Positions 1 through 10,124 of a stretch of DNA of 64,000 nucleotides are shown here, one piece after another. The DNA is from Rhabdornis inornatus. Lineage: Eukaryota > Chordata > Aves > Passeriformes > Rhabdornithidae. The DNA is taken from NCBI GenBank assembly GCA_013397075.1, contig VWZS01000638.1:1055529-1119528 (forward strand), in the 5' to 3' direction. A model generated the notes under the pieces. It was given only the letters and a program-made list of their open reading frames with translations, did not search any database and was not told the origin of the DNA. The translations under genes and the position numbers were made by a program. Each line of letters begins with the position of its first letter. The stretch's first letter is position 1.

Positions 1-3000
1 TAATCTTTCAAGGATAAAGGTTATTATTAGGAATGATGTTATATTAGATGCTAACAGCAAGTATAGGGGGTTTATACTTCTGTCCCACACTTGAAGTATT
101 AAATCATGGGAATTTAAACAGACATGGTCTGGCTTTTATGCAATTTATTATTTATTGTGGGTGTTCTGTTTTCTGGTGATCATGTGGTAGGACCAGAGGG
201 TCACATTCCCAAAGTGGGGTTACAGCCAGGTTTTGACAGGATCTTGACAAGATCTGACTGAGATGCAGGATAGATCTCAGGACAGAAATTACTGGGAACT
301 GCTGTTCTGGTTCAGAGAAGTCACAAGTGCCTATATGGGATAAACATGATTTTCTGAATATCTTGGGGGTTATTATTCTAATTACGTTTTTCTGTAAAGC
401 AACAAAAATGGATTCACTTTTGCCTTCTCAGAAATGTTAACATTACTCATTATGATGTTAACTTGCACCCTGCCAATTACACAGAACCCTTCTGGGTCAT
501 TATATCGACAATCACACACAAGATTTTATTTTTTTCTTGTAAAAAATCTTTTGTTGACAGAGTAGTAATAATGCCTGTAAGTTCCTTAATTATTGCTCAG
601 TTAGGGATATGTAAGATGTGGAAGACGTCCTCATATTTTTGGGGAGAAAGACAGCTTGTGTTTGTTGTGCTGTTAATGTTTCTATAGTAGTATTTTATTT
701 TTTTTATTTTTTTTTTAGTTCGACTTTAGGAAGCATTCCAGGCTGTCATTTTTCATGTATCCCTGTACTGGCAGAGGACAAAGTGGCAGGCAGTAATATA
801 AAATGTCATCTAATTTTTCTTTTGTTCTTTAATTCATGCACATGTGCTTCTTCTGTGTGTTTATCAGTGTGCACAAAATGCCTATATTTGCAAGATAATA
901 GCTGTGTAAATATTAGAAAGTCATATTGAAACTCTGTGAAGGAAAGGAGAGCAGGGGGAGAATCCTTTCTGCTACTGAGGAGCCATCTATTGGATAAAAC
1001 CCATAACTGAACTGAGCATCCATGAAACTGTGGAGGATAGCACAGTTTGTCATTGGTCAATGGTTAGCTGAAAATAATCCTTTCCTTCCCAGTGCTTTCA
1101 CCCACTGTGTTAGAAACCTGTATCCCTTCATGCACACAAGTCATGAGAGTCAGATATAGATGTGATTTATGTACTTTAGGTAAAAGCCAGTTTAATATAG
1201 CTGAAAATCCAGGATAAATCCTAATGTAGGGTGCAGGTGTAATCATGAATGGATAAGCTGGCAGTAGGATTGCCTGCCAGCAGTGGAGAGCAGTTGCTTG
1301 AAGAAGTGATAAAGACAATTTTCCCCCCATATTGCTAATAGAGAATAGAAATAGAATTAACTGTACTTTTTTTTTTTTGTTAGCAGTACATGCCATTTAT
1401 GTCCTTCTCAAAACCATGATTAGTTTAGTTAAAAGAAAATTTTTTTTAGTTTCATGAAACTATTTAAGGGCATCACAAAACCCAATAATGAACTATTCCT
1501 TCCTTCAAAATATATGCAATCTATATGTTGTGTGATGCAGAAAGAAAGGATCTTGAACAAACCCTGAGGAGAGATGAGGGAGGGCAGGATGTGAGCAGTA
1601 AATTCCCCAAATGTCCCTGAAATGTCCTGATGGCTTTTCAAAGTGAGTGGTGGGGCTTTGCAAGAATGTTAAAAGGAGCATATGAGGCAGGAAGAACAAA
1701 GAGTAAGAAAGAAATAATGAGATTCCTGTGCATTTTCTTGAATGTCAGACAACTTCTAAAACAAGAAATTATTATTAATGAGGAATTAAATTTAAGCAAA
1801 TAAAATTGTAATCTGTGGCAAAGGAACAGAGGGCTGCCTGCAACAGCAGCCTTTAGTCAGCAATTTGAGTCAGCAGAGGGTCAAGCTTCTGGGTGTCAGA
1901 CACTTAGCCTAAAACACTCCCTTCCTGCATCCTCCCTTCCTTGTGCAAATAACAGAGGAGAGGAGTGTCAGATGGTTTAGTGGGATGCCAGATGAGCTTT
2001 GGGAGAGGATGCATGCATGCAGTGTGAAGTAGGGTGGACAGTTTGCTGCTGGTTTGGAGATGGGTGCCTGCTCCACATGCTGGCATGCATGGCTGGCGTG
2101 GCCCGAGCTATTCTTACCCCCATCACTCAGTTATTTCTTTTCTTGTGTATTCTGATAATGTCACTCCTCCCCCTTCAAGCAGCAATACACGTGTGGGGCA
2201 TGAGAAGCTCAACTACAACACACACAAATCCAATATTTATTGTTTGCACTGCGATAATGCCAGGAGTCATTATCAGAGTGGTGTTATCCTAAATGTTTTG
2301 CAAATACAGGATGAGGAGGTTGCTGTCCACTGATATTTGCTGCCAATGTCTCTTGCTCACCACAACGCAGAGACTGGGAAAGCTGGATGGGGCTCTCCAG
2401 CCACTGAATTTTGGGCTGCTTTCTGATCCTTCCCCAGGTGTGTGTGCAACTGAGAGAGCTGTGCTGGTTATGCTGTTGTGCTGTGTCCTGAGCTGACACT
2501 ACCAGCCCAGTGTGGCAGAGCTGCCAAGCAGCTGCCACAAACTCCATGACACTTCTTTGCCATTAGACTGGATTTCATGGTGAAAAACGTAGTGCTTGTC
2601 TTAGATACCTGAGCGTGGTACTAGGGGGAAGCTCCCCAGTGTCAGAGACAATGGCCAATTCTTTAGAGGTGTAAATAGACCTGGCTGCAGACAATCCCTT
2701 GATTTTACCCTCAACAGCTACAGGGTTTCCAGCTCTCAAGGAAAGCTGTGGGTTTCTCTGTGGGCCCACATTGCTAATGAAACAACCAAATAGGGGTGTA
2801 TCTCATTTTTTCCTGCCCATAACTGTGGTGTCTCTGTATCCTACATATCCCTTCAGCCAAGTCTGGCTTTTGGCTAGGATCCTAAAATCAGTCTGCTCCT
2901 GAAAGGGCTGTAAACACCTGTATTAAGATCGTATCAACTACAAACAGTTCTGTTCTTTCTCTTCATTCACTAACAGTTAGATCTGAAATTTAAAGTGATT

Positions 3001-3444
3001 TTCATCCCTGGTCTGTGTGGGACTATATGAATAAAGAGGCTGCTGTCTTTCAAGATGTGAGCCCTCTAGTGCCACTTGCAGCAGTATAAACTGAGGGGAG
3101 ATGGGTCACTAACGAAATTTTGGTTTTAAGAATTCCCTCCAGCTTTATTTTGAAGTTGAATTAGGCTTTATCCCTCTGTATGTTACTAATGTTTTAACTT
3201 TGCATTTTGAAGGTCAGAAAGGTGCAAAATTTTTGAGGAAGTACCTGTGCACTCTTCTCCCTCGTGAATGGAGGCACTATTGTGTGAAAATAATTCTGTA
3301 TTTTTCAGCAGTTTGATTTTTATGTTATCAGCATGCTTTATTAAAGATCTTTTTAAAATATGTAACATTATAAATGTGTACAGGCTGTGAAGTCACAGGT
3401 ATTATGGATGCAGGTGGTGAAATCTAATGATTTACAATACCTGT

Positions 3445-3668
3445 GGTGACTCACTGGAGGAGGGGAAACCTCTGCAGTGACGGAAGAGGTCCAGTGCTGT
3501 GGCGGACTGCCTGAGGACACTGTAGGAAACCAGGGTTTGCTGGGTTTTTAAGAACAGGTTAGACAAACAGCTGTCAGTGCTGGTTTGGCTGATGTTGCCT
3601 TGTGGCAAGGGGATGAAGCAGATAACTTGCTGAGTTCCTTCCAGGGCTCCTTCCCCTCTATGATGATG
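3445..3668 (+). mobile_element. CR1 LINE 3'-end fragment
   Basis: The order of motifs is that of a CR1 3' untranslated end read on the + strand. It has a TTTAAGAACAGGTTAGACAA-type segment, then a CTTCCAGGGCTCCTTCCCCTC-like stretch, then a TCTATGATGATG tail. It is 5'-truncated, as most CR1 copies are, and diverged. The left boundary is approximate. Confidence 0.75.
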
Positions 3669-5557
3669 CTTTTGCCTTAAACTGTTTGAGTCTGTGTAAA
3701 TCTGTTTTTATCCTAGGTCTTAAACGGTTTTCTGAGATCATCATTAGCTTCTCTTCACGGTGTTTTATAAGATTTGATGTCTGTTGTACCGATTTTACAG
3801 ATGGAGAAGCTGTACCAGCTATAACTGTGCTTTACAGAAAAAATGGGAGTACAGCTTAAAGCATCTCAGCTTTCATGGAAGGGCAGTGCTTTAACCAGTG
3901 AATCATATTGGCCACTTTGCAGATTTAGTGGCAAACTCAGCCAATAAAATCCATATCATATTCTAATTCAGGCTTATTCTTGGCTTTACTTTTATTTTTG
4001 GTTTTTTAGAAGAATATTGGTCGCATGGAAAAGATATGTTTTGTTGCCATGTTGAACACTTTCTGTCGTCAGGTGCCTTCATCCCTTTGCTGACAAGCCT
4101 GCCCCTCCTGGGGGCAGCTTTCATTTTGCCTTTTTGCAATGTTATTGTAGGGACACATTTCTTTCAAGTAGGAAGCAAAGGCATTGCTGTGGCTACTGAC
4201 ATCAAATGCAGTGTTATTGAGTACTCACAGGATTCTCCTATAGATGTGAACTATAGTCAAAAACTTGCATATAAGATTAGTGATGATATTATAAGAAAAT
4301 AGGAAGTCCAAAGTTGTACAAAATCTTCTCTGTTTGGGGTTTTATTATAAGTATTCCTATTGGACTGGCAAAAAGCTACTCCACTTTCCGAATCAGCACC
4401 CAGTGAATTTTTCTTTTTTTCTTTAAATTTAGTCATTTTTAAAATGCAAGTTATATTGCTTTTGTAAGACTTGCCTGGCCTCAGCCATTCAGCCCATTCA
4501 CAATAAAAACATTGCAGTGTTTTCTTCTGGTGATATTAACAAATGCAAACAAAAGGGTTTTATCTGCCAGGCTGAAAAGTCTCCCAGCCGCCCTTGAGCA
4601 ATGGCCATACCCTGCAATCCAACAGAGTCCAGGTCCCTCCAGAGCTGAGCATCACCTGTGGGAGCACCACATCCTCTAACACAGATTTGAGGGCCTCTCA
4701 TTTGATTTGAGCTTCTGTCTTCAAGCACAAGGCAAAAGGACACTCTCTCTGAGATATTTTGGAATTGAATTTATTGGCAGAGAAGCTGGTGCTTTTTTTG
4801 TGATTTCATTGAGAAACCAAATGAAGCCTGCAAGTGTTAGAGGTTGAATTCAATCCTTTCAAAGAAGTTTGGCAAAATGATAGTTTTAGTGAGACTGCAT
4901 TTTGTGCTTCTTTTTCAAAAGGATCTGGGTAGCTACTGCAGTGCTTTACTGATAACTTCAGGGTGACATAGGTTTCTCTTACCTAAAAAGAGGGTTGCCA
5001 AATCAAGCTTATAGAAAGTTTCCTGGATATACATTGACATAGTAGTGTTTGTACAAGTTTGCTGAAATAATATGAAATGTGAGCTTTCTACCTGATAGAT
5101 AAGGATTATGAAATCTATCCTTTGAGTTTGAATCAGAGCATTTGAGAAAGACCAGGAGGGTCTGTACAGTTTATTGTGCTTGGTATTATGTTAGCAGCAT
5201 CACATTTGCATGACTTTTGCACCACAGCAAGTGCTTTACAGACTACTGACCGATTCTGTCATTTATTTTGATTCCTTGATTCATCATAAAGTAGATTTTT
5301 GTGTTTCTGGGCTCTTTTGAAATCAAAATGCAGATCTGAACTATCAGAGGGGTACAAAATTTGAGTATAATTTGCAGGAAACATGACTGAAATTAAAACA
5401 TTAAGAACTAAAATTTGAACTGATACATATTTGGTAGTTTTCCTAAAGTAATTTTTTGCTTCAGCTTGCAGAGAAGTTGAACAGCTTAATCTCTACCAAA
5501 AGCATGACCCAAGGGTCCCCTGGATCCTCAAAGCATGGTGAATTTGCCAGGTTAGCT

Positions 5558-5832
5558 GGCGTGTCGGCCTTAGATATGAAACCACAACTCCCTGTTTAGG
5601 ATGGAGAGAGCTGGAGACACCCCCTGCCCGCCAGGACCCTTGCCTCCTGTGAGAAAAGTCAAGATGCATCTGGCGTGTGAGCGGTACATGTCTCTTCTTG
5701 TGACAGCTGCAGAACCCAGAGGCCGTGATTTGAGGAGGGGAGGCGGTTCTGGCAGCCTGGCGCTGCCCGGCACCGTGCACGGCTGTTCTTCCAGCGCCAG
5801 CACGCCGCTCCTTACGCCTCTGTGCAGAGCGG
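5558..5832. other. Small CpG-rich patch in intron
   Basis: I count 16 CpG dinucleotides in about 275 bases, while the surrounding kilobases are AT-rich and CpG-poor. Both strands are open over much of it; the + strand frame runs 5601-6134 (177 codons). I recognise no protein in either strand, and open frames are expected in GC-rich DNA. Possible explanations are an intronic regulatory element, an unrecognised exon or promoter, or an old GC-rich repeat. Confidence 0.5.
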
Positions 5833-7562
5833 TTTCTCTGCATGGCCAGGTGATGTTTAAGGAGACTAATGAGAGGAATGATACGGCCCAGAACACTGGT
5901 GTCAGGAAATATATTGCAAGGTGTCTATCTTGGGCAAGCTGTAAGCGGGGCTTGTCTTATTATATATTTCAAAGGGGATGTCTGTGTCACCACCAAGTTA
6001 GACATTCACCCTGTCCCACACTGCATTTAAATTATATATTTTTTTGTTCAAATTGTAGCTTTCCATTCAATTATCATTGGCTTAATGACAGAGTCTGTGT
6101 TGTACAGGGGCAAATCAAGAGTTCATTGCATTAGCACGCCATTCTTTTGTGGCAGGAATTTGTTTCTGAGGCCATTGTAACATAACTATGCAAGCCTCAG
6201 AGGATGGGATGGAGGCTATTATGGGCTTCTGCTTTTTGTGAGGCAAATCAAACAAATGTCCCTGATGGAAAAAGGAAGCCAGCAGCTAGATGTGATGACC
6301 AAAGAATGTTTTTGTGCAGTGGCACTGTAAGAACCTGGTCTGTTGTCAAACCAAAAAAAAAGCCTTTTAAAATATTTTTTTTCCTTCTGCTGTCAACTCA
6401 AGTGGAGAAACCCCCTCCCCTTTGAATTTTCATGAGATGCCTTTTCCTTATTTCTAGCACTTAACAATCCAATTATATTTGGGTTTATGCTAGTATTTGC
6501 CTCTATTGCCATTGTTAGGTTTTGGAATGAGAGCAATTTTTCCATCCTGATGGTGCGGAAAAAAATATGTTTCATTATGACTTGTTATAACCCTGGAAAT
6601 CTTTTCTCTCGCTTGGGTTGATGATGATTTTTTATGTGGCACTCTACACTGATGCCTAAAGTGAAGTAGAATGAAACATGAGGAAGAGAAGCTTTGCTGA
6701 AATATCGCTCCTTCCACTGTGTAGAATTATCTTGGAAGAAAGCTTGCTTCTCTCTAATGTTATGCTTTTTTCCCCCTCCTATAATTCAAGTTGTTTTTAC
6801 AAATGAATGTTGTTTTTGCAAGGTTTTTTTATGAAGCCATTGCTCTTAGCAACCCCTCCTCACCTGTGAGCAAATTGCATGGCAGAGATCAGGAATCCAG
6901 TTGTTTCTGGATAGGATGACCTTAAAAACAGGCTCTGCAACAAGACAAGCTTTTAAATTCCTAACCAAATATATTACGTGAGTAATAAAAAGAGCTCCTC
7001 AAAATGGCCACAGAGGCATTTCAGAGCACATTCCTGGGAATATTCACTTGTGCTAGTATTCATTAAGTTTGCTTTCAGCAGAAATTCTCATGAATGAAAT
7101 TTTATTCACTAGTCATTATGATTATTACTTTGCTATCACAGCAATAACCCAATGCTTTGTATAAGGCCAGGACCTGATTTTGTTTAAGGCTGGAGAAACA
7201 TCTTACAGGGTCTCCAGAGAGTGTATTGTCTAAATATAAGACCAGGTTCGTCTAACAGCTCATGATTGGGAACAGCAAACCCTTAGAGGGCAATGGGTTT
7301 GTTTACAAGAAAATTCACAGCTAGAGAAGGATGGATGCAGAACTATAGCAAATGTTACACCTTTCAAGCTGCAGGAGGCTACAGGGCTACAATTCCACTG
7401 AATAGGAATGTAATTATACATTTTTATGTTATGAAGGTAGTTCAGGTGATGGTGGCTAGTCTTGCAGATAATAAAGAGACTGTCTCTACAGATGCGGTTC
7501 ATTACAACATTGAATTGGTTTATCCACACACTAATGAACACACTAGAGCTGGGCTCTCATGG

Positions 7563-7719
7563 AGTTTTTTTGGGTTGTTTTTTTCGTTTATTTGTTTGCT
7601 TGTTTTGTTTGTTTGTTTTTGGATTTGGGAGATCTTTTTGTTTTGGTTGGCTTTCTGTTTGTTTTTTGTTGTTTTTTTGGGGTTTTTTGTTTTTGTGGTT
7701 TGTTTGGGTTTTTTTGTTT

Positions 7720-7773
<54 letters not shown>

Positions 7774-7885
7774 GGTTTTTTTTTTTTTGTGGTTTTTTTG
7801 GTTTTTTTTGTTTGGTTTTTTTTTTTTGTTTGTTTTAGTTTGTTGTTGTTGTTTTGGTTGGTTGGTTAGTTGGCTTTTTTAATTT
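7563..7885. repeat. T/G-rich low-complexity block with a 51-base T run
   Basis: About 320 bases consist almost wholly of T and G on the + strand, largely TTTG and TTTTGG-type words. They include an uninterrupted run of 51 T at 7722-7772. The three overlapping Phe-rich open frames here are artefacts of this composition. The T run length may be unreliable in the assembly. Confidence 0.9.
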
Positions 7886-9779
7886 AAAAAATGGCCTAAT
7901 ACAAATATACGTACCAGGGAAATCGCTGAAGCACAGGCTATGCCAAAGCGTTGGACTCAGAGTTGTGCAATACATGAACTCCCAGGACATGAATAAACTT
8001 TTCCTTCCTGGAAAAATTAAACGAGATTTTTAGCTATTCACAGCTGAAGTCTGCATGAAGTCTTGCTTCCTCCAATCTACAGGAACATAATGGAGCAGAG
8101 GCATCCTATCATGCTGGTGGGATTGTGTCTAGGCACGAGGAAGTGTTTTCAGAGCTGCAGCTCATTTGCAGAGCACAATGTCTGTAACATTTTTTTGTGT
8201 GCCTTCACCTACTGGTGGAAAAGCACGTCTCCCATGCCTTGGAGGTGATTCAGTCTGACTGGTGAATATGTAGAATCCTTCTGCAGACAGTGACTGGCAC
8301 TGGCTGCTCTCTGGAGCAGTGATTTTTGGGTGTACCAGCCTGCAGGTTGCTCATGGGTACAAGGTACATAATGGAAAGGTTCTCTGGGGTGGAGAGAAGG
8401 AGCTGTTAAAGAGGCACTGTGCCAATCCCTTGTGTTATTCAAGCCCCAAAATAACCATTCCTCTCTGCCTGTAGATCGATCAGAACAGTTTGTTGGCAGC
8501 AGAGCTAAGCACAGGACACTGAGTATTTCTCCTGTTTTCTTGTCTCACTGCTCTCTTTTCCCATGTCGTGTGAAAAATAAATAATCTGATTAAGTCATTT
8601 GACATTTATAATTAATTAGTTCTTTCTTGCTCTTATCTTGTTTGCCTGTCCTTTTCTCTGGGCCTTCTTTTTTCTACTTTATCTCTCAATCACCAGATCT
8701 AAGAAATCATTTAAGTTATTTACTTTTAACAGATAAATACACTTTACTGCATATTCTTTTCCTTTGAAGAAAAGCTTGGTCCCTTCTTTGTCCATCCCAC
8801 TGCACAAATTGTCATGTTCTGGCACTGCAGTCACTTCCAAGTCCTTGAGCTATCATGTATTCTGTTGGTATTTGAGGAATTGAAAATCAGTCACACAGCC
8901 ATATGGCTTAGGTCCAGCACAATTCTATTATGCCTACTCGCAAAAGTCAATTCAAACCTTTTGGGTTATATTTCAAAGCCTAATCAAGCTTGCTGTCCGC
9001 ACTGGTTTGGAGTCAGCTCACTCTTGGCCATAGGTGTGTTTATTAAAACTCTTGTGTCAGAAACTAGTGTGAAAGAAAGCAGTTCTCGTAACACTAGAAT
9101 CATTCAGTGGGCATTTTGTAAAGACAAACCGGCCAAACAGGTTTTTTGGTAGGGGAGTGTTTACTGTTTTAGTATGGTTCTGCAAATATGTTTTTAAAAA
9201 GTTGTTAAAAAAAAGGCTATCTTGGTGCAACTGTTCATAACTGTACATTTTCATAAAAAGATGTCCCAATTTACTGAGATTAGATTTCAGCCCTGTCATG
9301 CTTTCTGGTACAGAAAGTATTGTAGATGCAACCCTGAAGTTAGATGGTGAGTTCCATGCTTTGGACCATATGAACAAACGAGGATGGTGCATCCAAGCAG
9401 GTGGACCAAGCATGATTTGTGCTGCCTCCATCTGGCAGGTGCACATGGGGCCTGCACGTACAGCAACTATGTCAATCCCCTGATTCCCAGCAAGTGCCAA
9501 GAACTCAGCCTAAGAATAAAAGAAGCTCTGTGCAGAACTGGCCCTTAGCAGTCCTCTGGGAAGGATACATAACACACCTGTTGTGAATTGGGGGCAGATT
9601 CAGTCTCATCTCACTGGAAGAACGCAAGGACAGGCTGTTAGTTACAGCATTTCCAGCTGATTTAGAGAAGCCTCCTCATTCAGTGAAAGGCTGGTGGCTA
9701 TTCTGTAGGAGCCAAGCATGCACTGTAAATAGAAAGCAGGTCTTTGCTTCCATCCCCTGTGGAATGCATTGCTCTGTTA

Positions 9780-9817
9780 CCCATCCCTCACGTTCCTTGT
9801 CCCGCTGTGTTCTGCAG
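9780..9817 (+). promoter_or_regulatory. TBXAS1: 3' splice site of the TBXAS1 exon
   Basis: A pyrimidine-rich stretch ends in CTGTGTTCTGCAG, with the AG at 9816-9817. A CCCTCAC motif about 30 bases upstream could serve as the branch point. This site fixes the exon start at AGG (Arg), matching the RRRDFLQ start of the homologous block. Confidence 0.8.
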
Positions 9818-10117
9818 AGGCGCAGAGATTTTCTCCAGTGGATGCTTGACGCCTGCGACTCAGCCGGGTGCTCGGCTGTGCTCGGCCCATCTGCTGCTCC
9901 CAGACAGCACGATGCACCTCTGGCTGGCACAGCCCCAGCTGAAAAGGCTCAGGAGGCACTGACAGAGGATGAGATAGCAGGCCAAGCTTTCCTGTTCCTG
10001 ATCGCTGGCTATGAGACCACCACGAGCACGCTGTCCTTTGCCACCTACTTGCTGGCCACCAACCCAGAGTGCCAGGAGAAGGTGCTTCGGGAGGTCGATG
10101 AGTTCTCTGCAAAACAC
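9818..10117 (+). CDS. TBXAS1: Thromboxane A synthase (CYP5A1), internal exon covering the P450 I-helix
   Basis: This 300-nt exon encodes 100 residues, phase 0 at both ends. It starts RRRDFLQ after a pyrimidine-rich tract ending TTCTGCAG and ends EFSAKH before GTGAGT. The family is an ER-membrane heme P450 that isomerises prostaglandin H2 to thromboxane A2. Three blocks match the human protein as I know it: RRRDFLQ at the start; DEIxGQAFxFLIAGYE in the I-helix (residues about 56-71 of the exon); and LSFATYLLATNPxCQEKxLREVD after it. CYP3A proteins share AGYETT but not LSFATYLLATNP, which favours CYP5A. The middle (about residues 12-50) is diverged, Ala/Pro-rich and about five residues shorter than human. 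The I-helix reads AGYETTTS, with the usual P450 Thr where human has Ile. The frame has no stop or shift. The open frame upstream of 9818 is intron. N-terminal, ExxR and heme-Cys exons were not found here, so this is only a part of the gene. Confidence 0.93.
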
Positions 10118-10124
10118 GTGAGTA
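10115..10124 (+). promoter_or_regulatory. TBXAS1: 5' splice site of the TBXAS1 exon
   Basis: The sequence CAC|GTGAGTA is a strong consensus donor. It lies directly after the codon for the His that ends the homologous block in the human protein (EKH). Confidence 0.85.

Larger units (their letters stand above)
1..9817 (+). other. Presumed TBXAS1 intron upstream of the exon
   Basis: I found no exon with P450 similarity here. I looked for the preceding block (the human FFNK...ALRDQQ region) and for the earlier FGTPVD block, and saw neither. The stretch holds a CR1 fragment at 3.4-3.7 kb, a CpG-rich patch at 5.56-5.83 kb and a T/G-rich block at 7.56-7.88 kb. The remainder looks like AT-rich unique intron. 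Assignment to TBXAS1 rests only on its position 5' of an internal exon. Confidence 0.6.

Noticed and set aside
5601..6134. Longest open frame of the window (177 codons, + strand)
   Set aside because: No recognisable domain. It starts in the CpG-rich patch, where open frames are expected, and then runs through ordinary AT-rich intron sequence. No codon pattern or splice context supports it.
7293..7882. Three overlapping Phe-rich frames (107-181 codons)
   Set aside because: They are translations of the T/G low-complexity block and the 51-base T run.
9683..9817. Open frame continuing upstream of the TBXAS1 exon
   Set aside because: The homologous protein starts this block at RRRDFLQ, exactly after the CAG acceptor; the upstream residues match nothing and include the polypyrimidine tract.
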